From Otis tarda (lineage: Eukaryota; Chordata; Aves; Otidiformes; Otididae): 64,000 nt of DNA. Each line of letters starts with the position of its first letter. Positions within the stretch are counted from its first letter, which is position 1. The notes under the pieces are model-generated. The model saw nothing but the letters and a program-made list of their open reading frames with translations, ran no database searches and was not told where the DNA came from. The stretch spans positions 47,451,803 through 47,515,802 of the forward strand of contig CM048591.1 in the NCBI GenBank assembly GCA_026413225.1. The letters run 5' to 3'. Shown in pieces: positions 46,501 to 58,273 of the stretch. The position numbers were made by a program, and so were the translations under genes.

Positions 46501-49500
46501 AATCTCAGACACTTCAAAATTAAATCCCATCCACATTATGTGCTTGTTTGTGTGACTAACACTTAACAATGCGGAAAGTTCACAGCTAAAAGAAAATAGA
46601 CATGCAGCTGTGTATTATAGATACTGCTAGAAGCAGATTAGCAAAGTGTCTGTCACTTTCAGGTGAAAGCTGTTAAAATTCAAATATTGTCAGATAACAC
46701 ATCACACAAGTGTGTAAAAAATGTACCATTTATGTTCCCAATATGATACTAACTTTACCCTGGGTTGTCTGTATCTCAAAAACCCTCTTGTGTATAGATC
46801 TTAAACTCTTATGTAAAAATACTCACCTATGTTGTGAGTTAGCTCTGGTAGGCAGCCAAGCCCCACCAAGCTGCTGGGTCAGTTCCTGCCCCAGTGGGAC
46901 AGGTGAGTGAGTCTGAAGGGTCAAAGTGAGAATACTTACAGGTTGAGATAAAGAGTTTAGTAGATAAAGCAAAGGTGAACACACGAGCAAAGCAAGATAA
47001 GCTAAGGAATTCATTCACTACTTCCCATTGGCAGGCAGATGTTTAGCAATTTCCAGGATAGCAGGGCTTCATCGTGTGTAAGGGTTGCTTGGGAGGATGA
47101 ATGCCCTAACTACAAACATCTGTCCCTTCCTCCTCCTTTGTTCAGCTTTTATTGCTGAGTACAGTGTCATATGGTGTGGAATATCTCTTTGGTCAGTTGG
47201 GGTCAGCTCTCTCAACTGTATTCCCTGGCAACTTCTTGTGCAGCCGCAGCCTGGTGCTGTGTAAGCACTGTTCAGCAACAGCTAAAACATTAGTGTGTCG
47301 TCACACTGTTTTGATAACAACTCTAAAACATAGCACCATGCAAGCTGCTGTGAGGAAAATAAGCTCCATCCCAGCTAATGCCAGTATTGCCTAGTAATAT
47401 AAAATTTGTGCTCTCAAACTTTAATCCAGCCTTCTCATAAGGATCAAAAGACCTAACAATTGCAATGACCTCTAGCTTGACTTATCTTAATTTCATCTTT
47501 TTGATATTTCATATGCAAATGCAGGTTGTCTCCTGTTCTAAACTGCATGGCCAAGGTCTGATATCTCAAAGTATTTGGCTAAAAGATTCCTTATGTCTGT
47601 ACAAAGGTTACTTGTTCAGTCTTCCATAGCTATCCTTTATTATAGCTTTCTCCTCTGCTTTGTCATGTTTGGGTCTTAGATTATTCTAGTCAGTAAGACA
47701 CTGTCTGGGAATAGCTAGGCAACTGATTTCTAAGAATATCTTTAGTTACATCATTGTATTTTACTGTAAGAGAATTGAGTTTGTCTTTGTAGTGAGTGGG
47801 ATGTTTGTATTTAGGGTTAATGATTTAATAATTGTCATTGGAGTTAGTCCCATGGTACATACATAGTTTGTGTGGGTGAGTCACAGGATTTGAGATCCCT
47901 GTAGGAGAGGATGATCTTAACCTGTTAAGTAATTTTTGTAAGCACCTGTATACGCTTAAACAGTGATGAAGAAACATTATCTGCAGAACTGTTCCTGAGC
48001 CTTCTTCAGGTCCATTCATTTTGCCAGTTGCACACAAATGTAAGCAAAAATCTGTATGTGCTTTGATCTAGTTTGATGCAAGCAACATTCAGCCCAGAAA
48101 CTGTGTAAACAAGATGCCTGTGCGGGAGTGGATAAGCTATACATACATTCCCTTAGGAAATCAAAATGTTAGTTTCCATAGCAAATTACATTATTTCCTA
48201 CTGTTCCATCTCTGCTACAATTGTGTTAGTCTTCTCAAGCTATTTTATTGTCCACAAAACCAGTAAAATGCATCTTCCACCCATCTTGTTTGTCATACAA
48301 GTGGTACGAGGTGATAGTCTTTACGTGGTTTCTCCCATTTTAGCAGACTTTGGAAAGAACTATGGGATTCTTAGTTGCTGGCTTTTATTTCAGAGTTTCC
48401 CGGGAAAGCAAACCTGTTGCTAGACCATGTTATTGCTGCTTCTGTAATACTTCCTGCATTGTTGCTCATCTGACTTAATGGCAGACTAGTATCCTTCACT
48501 TGTTGATTTTTCTTCTCAAGAAAAAATACAGAAGGAAAGATGCATTTCAGGAATGCCTTGTGTGGGCCAGTATTTTACTGAAGTCTTGTTGTCTATATTT
48601 GCTAAGACTCCTACTCTTTTCCAGTAAGTCATAGAGAATGTCTGTATATTAATGTCTTGTAGTTTTTAACAATATCTACAAATCTCTTCTTCTACTTAAC
48701 CAAAATTTTTGGGCACTTGAACCTCACACAGCAGATGTTCCTTGTAGTGAGAGTGCTCAGGCACTGCATTTCCATTTAGTGTTTAACTTTTTGAGTGATG
48801 TTACACATTTTGAAAGGTGGCTGTTCTATTATTGCTTGTTGTCTCTATCCCCTGATTCTTCTAAAGGTGCTTAATTGCTGTTTACTTTGATACAAGGCAA
48901 TGCAGGGATGGAATTTTCCATACAACAGATTACATTTGTTTTGGGGAGGTTGTTACTTTTAGCTGATCTATTGCAGTTCACTTAACCTATTTCTTACATC
49001 ACTTCTGAAACACATGACCTCTTCCTCAAAACTGGTTACATTTTTTTCTGGGATTTCTTTTAGACTACACAACTTGTATATTAGGTGTAGATTTTGTGTT
49101 CCTCACTTTTCCTTATAGATACTAGCATGTCTGTCACCATAGCTTGCATTCATACTGCTGAAATTGTGGAATATCACTTGTGAAGACAATGTACTAGAAG
49201 ATATCTTCTTTAACTTCTGCCTTCCAAAATGGACATTATGAATTCATTAGCATCTATATTGTTTCACTTGTGGGTCTCTAATGTGAAAATCTAGTTCAAT
49301 GAATAGATGTGCTGAGGATGACAAAAAGTACACTATTTAAGACAAAGTTATTTGAAACTGTCTGGATTTTTCTGTCTCCTGACATAGAGAAATGGCCACT
49401 ATAATCTATGTGATAGCGGAGGAGTTGAAATTTTATTCTTAGACAGCTTGGATGGATGGGTGGCCCTTATTCCAGATCTTCTCATTGCTTTTATTTCTGT

Positions 49501-50223
49501 ATCTAGAACACCTGTATCTAGGTGTTCTGTATCTAGAACACCTGTTTTGCTGAGGGATTTTAAGATATTTTTGCAATCTCTTCCTTTTATACTAAAGGAT
49601 TATGCGTCATGCTTTAATGCAGATTAGAGGAAGTAGCTCTGTGGGATTGGCACACTTGAACATCTTTGTACACTAAAAGGGGACCAGAAGACATCTGTTT
49701 CTGACTAGTAAAAACAAAGTGGAGGAGTGTGTCACACTTTCTTTCCTTGGACTTATAGTTTCTGAGAGTCAGTCTCTGCTGCGGTGGAGACCATGGGCAA
49801 CAGTGAAGAGAGGCTACAGGAAGGGTGCTGCAACTCTTCAAATTCCCTGAGCTAAGTTTCACCATGTAAGCTCCCAGCTGCAGCCTTCATCTCCTTGTAC
49901 TACCCAGTGCACTGCCTCAAGCTCTGAGGAAGCCCAGGCACTCATCACTCCTGCTCTCCCATGCATCCTGACCAGAGTACTCTTCATGAAAGACTAGGAG
50001 TTTTCTTAAAATGCTCCCTAATGGTGTGTTTTATTTTTAATTTCTTCCCCTCAGTGATCTGAAGAAGAAGTACAACATAACAGCAATTCCTAAACTGGTG
50101 ATTGTGAAACAAACTGGAGAAGTCATTACTGACAAGGGAAGAAAACAGATCAGAGACAAAGGGCTATCGTGTTTTCGGAACTGGCTTGAGGGTGCAGATA
50201 TCTTTCAGAATTTTTCTAGCTAA
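43228..50223 (+). CDS. NXNL2: Nucleoredoxin-like protein 2 (RdCVF2), two coding exons, 156 aa
   Basis: Exons 43228-43529 and 50055-50223 join in frame (CA|T, His101) to give 156 residues plus TAA, the length of human NXNL2. It is a thioredoxin-fold protein of the nucleoredoxin-like family; in mammals it is expressed in photoreceptors and other sensory or neural cells and supports their survival. Visible elements: the conserved start MVDVFSGR, the first strand NKVVGLYFSAG, redox site W37-C38-S39-P40-C41, 'RDFTPVLCDFY', 'FEVVFISSDHS', 'WLALPFHDPY', cis-Pro113 in TAIPKLVIVKQ, and the C-terminus ADIFQNFSS. The ATG at 43228 has a strong context (CAGCATGG) and is the first ATG in frame after an upstream TGA at 43138. 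Unlike mammalian NXNL2 as I recall it (CAPS or CSPS), both active-site cysteines are present. Lies 3' of SPIN1 in the same orientation, as in human 9q22. Confidence 0.96.
44107..44472 (+). mobile_element. CR1 LINE 3' end, 5'-truncated
   Basis: Starts in the ORF2 '[12 protein letters not shown]' region, passes the '[30 protein letters not shown]' end of ORF2 (about 44297-44387) and finishes with the 3' UTR block GGACTAGATGACCTTTGAAGGTCCC and ATTCTATGATT. Sense to NXNL2, in its intron. Confidence 0.93.
46830..47388 (-). mobile_element. Solo LTR, same family as 11899-12448
   Basis: Begins TGTTGTGAGTTAGC, contains the family hallmark TTGCTGAGTACAGTGTCATATGG at about 47152, and ends near CCAGTATT. 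CCTA stands before the left end (46826-46829) and just after the right end (47390-47393), a probable target duplication of 4-5 bp. Sense is minus, as in the other copy. It retains a middle part (about 46960-47130, with GAATTCATTCACTACTTCCCATTGGCAGGCAG) that the other copy lacks. About 560 bp; no retroviral interior. Confidence 0.8.
49497..49541. repeat. Three tandem 15-bp units forming a hairpin
   Basis: Units CTGTATCTAGAACAC, CTGTATCTAGGTGTT and CTGTATCTAGAACAC follow one another without a gap. The middle unit differs in its last five bases in such a way that AGAACACC...GGTGTTCT is self-complementary. Located 0.5 kb before NXNL2 exon 2. Confidence 0.9.
50055..50223 (+). CDS. NXNL2: NXNL2 exon 2 (residues 101-156)
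   Basis: Encodes the end of His101, then DLKKKYNITAIPKLVIVKQ..., the cis-proline half of the thioredoxin fold, and closes with ADIFQNFSS and TAA. Short enough to be missed by simple ORF lists; placed by matching the NXNL2 C-terminus. Its composition is AT-rich, contrasting with exon 1. Confidence 0.95.
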
Positions 50224-50665
50224 GAAGTTGGCAGATGAAAGCTAGACAAGGCATTATGGAAAACTTTAGAGCTCTGAAAGGACTGTTGCCTTGTTCAGAA
50301 CAAGAAGGGTAAGGGTTATTTATCTTTGCTTGTAAACCAATTTTCTTTTCAACTTGAAGCTTAGCTATTCCAGTAAGTCATAAAATGCAATTACTGTTTC
50401 ATTTGTGTTCTGTCTACTATATTCATATGAACCAAAGCATTCCTGATAATACTGAAGTACTTCAGGAGGATAGGCTAGTTTAGACAGTAATAATGGAGCA
50501 CTGTGAAGTCTATGCAAACATTTGTTTTGCAAAGTCTGTACAGTAAAATTATATATGCACAAACCTATTTTTCTTGATTATAGTTTCTTTTTCTGGTAAT
50601 TAGCACATATATTTTATTAAGAAAATGAAATTGTTTGCTTTAATAAATACTGTTTATGAAGTGTA
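50224..50665 (+). other. NXNL2: NXNL2 3' UTR
   Basis: About 440 nt from the stop codon to an expected cleavage site after the AATAAA at 50642. The end is inferred from the signal and the GT-rich stretch after it. Confidence 0.7.
50642..50647 (+). terminator. NXNL2: NXNL2 polyadenylation signal (AATAAA)
   Basis: Canonical hexamer followed 10-30 nt later by GTGTATGTGTCTAACGTGTC, a typical GU-rich downstream element. Confidence 0.75.
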
Positions 50666-50669
50666 TGTG

Positions 50670-51329
50670 TCTAACGTGTCTTCCTTGTCTAGCTAAACAA
50701 GCTAATAAGAAAATGTAACGATTTTAAAGTAGGACATATTTGTCAGTACCAAAAAAATACTTTTCTTTGTTTTTATTTTACTTTTTTGTGGGATTTAAGT
50801 TCTGCTGAGTTTTCCTTACCCCTGGATTTTTAAACTTGTCTCTGTAAGCTAAGTTGTTATCTCCCAAGTTAATGTTAGGTCAAGTCTAAGAAGAAAGCAT
50901 TTTCCATTTCGTCCTTTTGCCCAAGTGTGTAGAAGCAAACTTCAAAAATTATACCAGCTTGCTATGACGAAAGCTTATGTTGCATCTGAAGTACAGCCTG
51001 GTTTGCCTGTTTTCCACCAGTCGTGTTCAAATTTGACAGCCAGTCTCCGTGGTTGGAGTCCCAGGCCAAGTATCCATGCAATTGGTACCCTAAAGAAACA
51101 CTTCCTATGCAAGCCAAGAGTTTGTCAATTAGAATTTAAAGCCTTTAAACTAACATAATTTTTAGTAGTCCAGTTACTAGCAGTTACATTACCAACGCTT
51201 GAAGCCCAGGTTACTTAACTATTACAAGTCACAGCCAGTAAAGATACAGCTAAAACTGACACACTAACTCTTCTGTTCTCTTGCTATGTTTGCCCTTTGG
51301 TTCTAATGTTAATGGTGTTTTACTGAAGA
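50670..51329. other. Intergenic, nothing recognised
   Basis: AT-rich sequence downstream of NXNL2 with no recognisable gene or repeat. Confidence 0.5.
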
Positions 51330-51800
51330 TGATGACTTGCCTCCAACAGTACTATGTGCTGCTGATCACAACCCTCTGGGCCTGGCTCTTCAGCTAGGTG
51401 GGAGTGGCATTTTCTCTCTGCAAGCCTCAGGAACATCTTGCAATGGACATGACCTCATGGTGACATCAGCCAGCTCCCTCAGCACTCATGGGTGCCACAT
51501 GTCAGGCCCCATGGACTTGCTTGTGTCAAAGCTGGTTAAGTACTTCATACTCTGGTGGTCCTCTTCTGAGGGTAAGTCTTCCTTGCTCCAGATTTTCTGC
51601 TGGTCTCAAGGGTCACGGATACCAGAAGGCTGATTTTACAATATGTGCTATAGGAGCACTTGTGTTGTTCTGCCTGCTGATTGTGGCCTGTAGGCTCTTG
51701 AGTGAGACCCCTGCGCAGGGGGGCTCAGGGGGATTAGCTGCTCTAATCTCTCACGTGAGGTGGGGTACCCTCTCTTTGCCTTTGCAGCCCATGCTTGTTA
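51330..51800 (-). mobile_element. Old, degraded CR1 fragment
   Basis: In antisense, the phrases CCCTCTGGGCCTGGCTCTTCAGC and GCCAGCTCCCTCAGCACTCATGGGTGCCACATGTC, CCCCATGGACTTG, and GGGTCACGGATACCAGAAGGCTG correspond to the CR1 ORF2 segments '[13 protein letters not shown] / SMGPDEIH' and flanking parts. They are diverged and interrupted. This is a much older copy than the others; edges are approximate. Confidence 0.6.
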
Positions 51801-54800
51801 AAGAGTCTACATCCACTCATTGCAGCACTCCAGTTGTGTGAGCTATACATCGTATCCTTCTGATCCCAAGGAGGTCAGAGTCCTGTAACTGCACACAGAC
51901 TTCTGACTCTGTCTGCCCCCTGTGCTGCGTGCATTAGTGTAGAGGCATTTCAGCGAGGCACCCAAAAGTGCAGACTCCCCAGAACAGTGGAACATGGTTG
52001 TTCTGCAGAAATTTCTTTGTATGCTTGTGCCTGAAGGGATTCCACTTCAGCCTTGTTTAATTGATTGCTATGTCCCTTCTGAAGCCATTGCCTTACTGAC
52101 CTGATGCACAACTTTCTCACTTGTTTGTTGAGGAACCTTTGCCTAACCATGAGAAAGGCAAGGAAGGCATGGGATCAGTATGCGTGGATAATTCTATCAT
52201 TTAATAACACAATTGTGTCATTTTCTTGTAATGGAGGAAAAACACTATTTTTTTTCCCTGAAGAGTGTGTGTGCAGGGGGCAGGGAATATATGTAAAAAG
52301 TCCTGTGTTCCTCACAAAATGTCAAAATAAGTACTCCAGAAAAAAGTGAAAATGAAAAGTGCTAGATCTAGGAAGTGTTCAGCAGAGTTGAGTTGTAGCA
52401 TCATATAGCTATTTTTAAAATGGCAGGTGAGAATACTGCAGACAATTTTCACCATCTAACCATATAAATAATGCTCAGGTCCTTTTCTAATGAGTGCTAA
52501 GCTCTCTACTAAATTTTCTGTGCAAGTGATATGTAGGCACTACCAGCTAATGGCAAAACATCATGATCTCAAACATAAGATGAGAAAAGAACAATAAAAG
52601 TGCTTCCAAAGGTTTTTACAAATAATTTTGCCTGAGTGGGCAATAAATTCTATCAAAAGCATCCACTGTGACCAATTTACAGATATCAGGCATCACTTAG
52701 GCCAAGATAGCTTGGTTCATTGTTTGTCTATATGTATATGGAAGAATTCCGTATTTTAAAACTGAGATAGAGTTGGGTCCTTTGGATAATTGGCACACCA
52801 ATTCAGTAACACAGATTCAAATAAATTCAGCTAGGAAATTCATAATGATGAAGCAGAGATGTATACTATACAAAATGCCTGGTTTGACTTCAGTCAAGGG
52901 CTGTTGGTTTTGCACATTGATGTTTGGAAGCTCAGAAAATTTGTTTTCCTTGTTAGTGCTAAAATAGTGTATGACATAGACTAAGTACAGGGTAGTGGAA
53001 AATATTTTCTTATTAGCAGCACCTTGTGAAATTAGAGGAGGGATCTCAGTGACACAGCTGTAAGGCTTGTTTTTACTTTCCATGTGTGTCCATTGGGAAT
53101 TAAACTTAGCAGCATATGAATATTTGAATTTACAGAATTGTCCCTTTGGTATTCTTAAAAACCTTAAATTCACTATCAGCTCTCTACCCTCTGCCTTGAG
53201 TTGCAGTTGCCTTGAATATTAGTGCATTTTCTGAATGAGGAAGAAAAATGTATTTTTAAAAAAAAACCATGACAACAGACAGTAGCATGATGATATTGGT
53301 AGATGCTGCACACTTACAAAGGAATTGGTTAAAGTTAAGAGGAGTGTCCTTATTCCATTGGACAAGATGTTGCCCATTATTAGTAAATGATTTATGAAGC
53401 AATTGCTTAACGATCTACAGTGTTGATTTTTTGGTAGAATTTATGGAGAATTATTTTGCTAGGAAAAATGTCAAGGATTGTAAGTTGATACTTTGTGAAT
53501 TGATCCATACTATGACTTTTGAGGAGGCTGACTAGCTGCAGATGAATGCTGTAGGCTCTCCTGTGACCACTGATCATACCATTTTGGAAGTGGCAAAGCA
53601 TAGTGGCAGATTCAGATGTGAAATAAATATTAGCATGGCATACACAACCACCGTCTTTCTCTTTGTTAATCTTTTATTTCTGTACTTCTCCAGCATGTAC
53701 AGCCCTCATTCCTTTTTACTCCTGGACACCTGCTGTTGTCATTCCTTTTTACTCCTGGAGACCTGCTGTTGTCGAACTTTAATAGTTCTATTCCTATCCC
53801 ATTGTCAAAAAAATAAAATGCTTATATTAGTAGAATTTTTTAAAGTTAAGATTACTTACCAGTGCTATGTATTTTAAAAGGTAGAATAGTGCTATATGCC
53901 CAAGATGCAAAAATTTCAAGGATAATTCTTTCCATTATTGGTCTCTCAAATACAAATCCTTCTCTCTGTTGACATTATAGACATAGATTAATTTTTAATT
54001 CTTCTGTGATTTTGATTCTTTCTAAGTTAGGGTCCAAGAAGTCTTTCAGGATTAATCACCAAAGCTATCTCCCTACTGAATAATCTTTATTGCAGGAAAT
54101 TTTTCTGTTGCAGATGCCAAACTCTTAGCTTTCTCTGAGGTGTAATTTATGTATGTGTGTAAATTAGCAGATTTGTGTGCTGTACCAAAATAATTTGTAT
54201 TTGTCTCATATTTGTCTTGCAGTATCATTGTAAATGATATTGGTTAAAATAGCAAAACAAATTTCTGACACTATTAAAAAAAATAGAAAATTATGTTGCC
54301 TGTGGATAGTTTCCTGTGCAGTTATAGGGACCCTCAAAACAGAAAATGAAATAGTTAAAATGAACGGATTTGGGGCCAACTTAAGTTTGCTTTCACCTTG
54401 CTGCAGTGGCCACTGGAATTTAAGTATATGCTTATGTAGTCTGCAGAAAAGGGCTCTAAATCAAAACTAACTTTAAAAAGATGTCATGGCTGTCTACTCT
54501 TGCTTCAGTGCTGTTTGGCAGCACCTCTCTTGCCCTGCTACTGCTGCTAGTTGGCTTGTGGAAGAACACAAGGCAGAACTGCTGAGTTGGTCTAACATCC
54601 ATATTGAGTTAAAATTGGTGTCACATGTGCATACTTGAATATTACATTTCATTCCTTTCCTCATGATGACCAACTGAAAGTTAAGCTTGCCTGTGACTAC
54701 AGTCACTTAAGTTCTAAAAACTGCTGATTATCAGTCTGTGGATAAGACAGTTAATAGTGTGAACCAAGTATAAAATGCCACGGTCATCTTTTCTGTGCAT

Positions 54801-55254
54801 TACAAAGTAAAAAGCAGTTCATTGATCTAGTTACAGAATTTCAGGTCATTCTCAATTGTGCTAAAATCAGTAATGCAATAGTAATAGTCTGTCTTTGGAT
54901 TTAGCCACTGAAAGCTTGAGTATCTTGAATGCACTTAAAAAAAAAAAAGGCAAAGAAACCATTACACTACAAAGGGTACACCCATCTTACATTAATTTAA
55001 TGTAAATTAAATAAATAAGAACTTTCCATTTGAAGGAGCTAGTCCTGAAAAATCTTTTTTACACAGTGTTTTTCCCAGTGTGAGACACTAAACCACTTAT
55101 TAGAGTGAGGCATTTCTGGAAGAAGTCCTAAGAGAGAGACTGGAAAACATAGTGATGTAGAGATTGAGGGCCTTAAAAAAAGCTCAAAAGAGCTAGAATG
55201 TAACAACGGACCTTGATCTTGACATTGAGGGCGTGGATGTGGGAATAGCTGAAA
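51801..55254. other. Intergenic, nothing recognised except a short tandem duplication
   Basis: AT-rich DNA. The only clear structure is the 33-bp duplication at 53707-53772 and A/T runs. Short open frames show no family resemblance. Confidence 0.5.
53707..53772. repeat. 33-bp tandem duplication
   Basis: Two adjacent copies of a 33-base unit starting CATTCCTTTTTACTCCTGG (53707-53739 and 53740-53772), differing at one position (ACACC/AGACC). The near-identity points to a recent replication-slippage event. Confidence 0.9.
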
Positions 55255-55880
55255 GAAGGAGTGCTGGTGGATGAGAAGCTCAACATGAGTTGACAATGTT
55301 TGCTTGCAACCCAGAAAGCCAACTGCATTTTGGGCTGCATCAAAAGAAGCGTGGCCAGCAATCGAGGGAGTGATTCTGCCCCTCTACTCCGCTCTGGTGA
55401 GACCTCACCTGGAGTACTGTGTCCAGTTCTGGAGCCCCCAGTATAAGAAGGATGTGGACCTGATGAAGAGAGTCCAGAGGAGGGCCATGAAGATGATCAG
55501 AGGGCTGGAGCATCTCTCCTGTGAGGACAGGCTGAGAGAGTTGGGGCTGTTCAGCCTGGAGAAGAGGAGGCTCTGGGGAGACCTTGTAGCAGCCTTCCAG
55601 TACCTCAAGGGGGCCTACAGGAAAGATGGGGAGAAACTTTTTATCAGGGTCTGTTGCAAAAGGACTAGGGGTAATGGTTTTAAAATAGAAGGAAGCAGAT
55701 TCAGACTTGACATAGGGAAAGTTATTTTTTATAATGCCCTATTCCTGGAAACATTCAAGGCTGGGTTGGATGGGGCTCTGAGCAACCTGATCTAGTTGGA
55801 GGTGTCCCTGCTTCTTGCAGGGGGATTGGACTAGATGACCTTTAAAGGTAACTTCCAACTCTAACTATTCTATGATTCTA
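55255..55880 (+). mobile_element. CR1 LINE 3' end, 5'-truncated
   Basis: Begins at the ORF2 segment '[11 protein letters not shown]', runs through '[23 protein letters not shown]' and '[35 protein letters not shown]' to DGALSNLI, then the CR1 3' UTR and ATTCTATGATTCT at the end. A 163-codon frame (55304-55795) is a surviving piece of ORF2. A deletion removes the '[15 protein letters not shown]' part near 55726. Confidence 0.93.
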
Positions 55881-58264
55881 ATTTGACAGAAAGTTGCATT
55901 TTTCTTTCAGCTTTTATCTAAGACAAGGTTCACATGTTTGGACAAAGTAGGAAGGGGTTGGGTTTGTTTCGCCCCAAGTGGTAATACTTAACTTGGGTTG
56001 CCACTTTTACCTGTGTGATCTGCGTACCAGTTTTTGCCTAACAGAGAGAATTCCTGTGGCTGACAGTCACTTTTCCATCCAAATTATTTCTGAAATGCTG
56101 CATACCCCTGTCCACTGAGAACTTCTTCTCATACCCCTGGAATTAGATTTTGGAATCAAAAGTGAAGGACTTTGACGTATATCAAGTCAGATACATTGGG
56201 GGCTTAAGACAATGTTGTATTTCCAATTCATCACTTGCATAGAGTGTAAATTGTGGATGCTCTTATTACTGAGCACAGTTATACATTAAACACTACAGAA
56301 CAGCTTAGGTTACATACACATTCTGCATAGTTCAGTAAGACTCAGAATGCATTCATAGAATCAAAGGCAAAGCACGTAGAAAGTTTTATGTCACTTTCCT
56401 TCTTCTAGTTTGTATCAGGCTGCCTCACTCAAAGTTAATATAGCATCCTGTAAAGAGATGGTGTCCAAAGAACATACTAAAATATATGTGCATAAATGGT
56501 ATTTTTAAAATCTGTATTTACTTTTTCATATTAACTGCAAGTTTTTTGATGACTTGTGATGAAAGGAGTTTTCAGGCTTGCATGTTTTAGCTTTTGTGTC
56601 TATTACCTAGATGATTCCTTTGGGAGTTCAGAGAAGAAAACTGAAAGTCTTATGCTAGACTGTGATGGGACCATGATAAATACCTGTGCACAAAATAGTT
56701 AGAGTTATCTCAAGACTCCTACATTTTCTTTAGGAATAGAAAAATGGAAATTAAAGTTTTTGTGACACTTAACTGTACAATTTTGAGGTTTAGACTGAAG
56801 AATAAAAATCTAAGGTGGATACTTTGAAATTTCTTTAAGTGCTATGATGATTTTTCGAATATGGATTTGTAATATAAACAATCTTTCACTTTGCATGTCA
56901 ACTACGAGTATACACAAAATGAAATATCAGTAGCTCTTTTTGCAGTAAGAGGAAAGAGTAGACTGCAAACAGCTGTTCTTCAGAAAACAAGTAACAGTTC
57001 ATACATTCATGACAGCTTTTTCATTTTTGTACCATTTTCACCCTGTCCGCAACCTGATTTTGCTTTTTGCTCAGCTGCATTATTTGTTAAGACTGGTAAG
57101 AATCGGCTCTAGCTGTTACATGTTCTTTGTGTAGGCAGTATTAATAAATAGGCAACCCTAAACTTTCTTCTGTCAGTTTTCATGAAGATGGACATACAGA
57201 TGTGGATTTAAGCCTTCTACTGCCTCAGTTTCATTTAAATTACCCTAGATCAAGTTCAATACAATTCATGACTCTCTGATGCTAAGAAATGCCGCCATCG
57301 TCAACTGAAAAAATTGCTATGGGAAGTGCTGTCTCTATCCAAAAAACGGAATTTAAACACACTCCCAAAGAAATACTTCAAATACAAGTTGAAATAATTT
57401 AGCACAGGAGTGTTCTCGGACTCCTGTCTAGTAGGAACTGAGGTGCGAGCACTGGCAATTCAGATAGATAAACAAAATTGTGCAGGCAGGTTGTGAATAC
57501 ATAAAAGTGCTGCCCTGGAAATGTTTGTACTATGCTGATCCAGTAACGGTTCCTACTTGTAACTGTAAGATGTTGATGAATTAATAGATCCTTGAAACAA
57601 TAAACAGCTGTTTTGTGTAGTCATTAGTTAAACCTCCCTAACCCACCTCATACCTAACCTTAAGTCCACACATAGGGCATCAAAGAAAATATTTTTCTGA
57701 GATGAGTATTTTTCTGAGTATAACGTGAGGGCACAGTTCTGTGCAAACATAAAATTTACCAGTATTGCTATGCTTAGATCAAAATTGTTTTCAAAGGAAA
57801 TTATTTTACTCAAGTAAGTGGTGCTTTCTCCCAAAACAAGTCTGTTTAGTGTGATTGTGTGCTTTGGTATTAGTTCCAGTTTGGTGTTGAAATGCACCCA
57901 GGTTTCTCACAGGACTGTGTGAGGCTTAAGCTTTCCCCAACAATTAGCCTGCCTGCTTAAACATAGAAGAAGATATTTTTAGTTATGCTTCATTTATGCA
58001 GCAACCTACTGGTTATGTTTACCTCTTACTCTGAAATTAAAAACAATATTCCAAGCCTCAAATGGTACCTTGGGGCTCCTAATCTCTATTTCATTGTGCA
58101 AGTGATTCGGTCTCCCTGCTCCCAGTTTCTGCCAGTGTAAAATATAGTAACACGACAAATGCTGTCCCTGAGGACTGAGATTTTTGAAGGGTGCTCTGGA
58201 GCTCCAGGTAAGCTGATGCAATGCCAGTGCATACACATTTTGTTACCTGGTACAGTCTATATCG
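55881..58264. other. Intergenic, nothing recognised
   Basis: AT-rich DNA between two CR1 insertions. No exon, RNA gene or repeat family was recognised. Confidence 0.5.
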
Positions 58265-58273
58265 GTTGGAGGC

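Larger units (their letters stand above)
43530..50054 (+). other. NXNL2: NXNL2 intron (6.5 kb)
   Basis: GTGAGT donor, acceptor TTCTTCCCCTCAG. The GC-rich first 350 bp belong to the CpG island. Further on are a CR1 tail (44107-44472), an antisense-oriented solo LTR (46830-47388) and a 15-bp triple repeat (49497-49541). An in-frame TGA overlaps the donor. No other exon was recognised. Confidence 0.85.
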
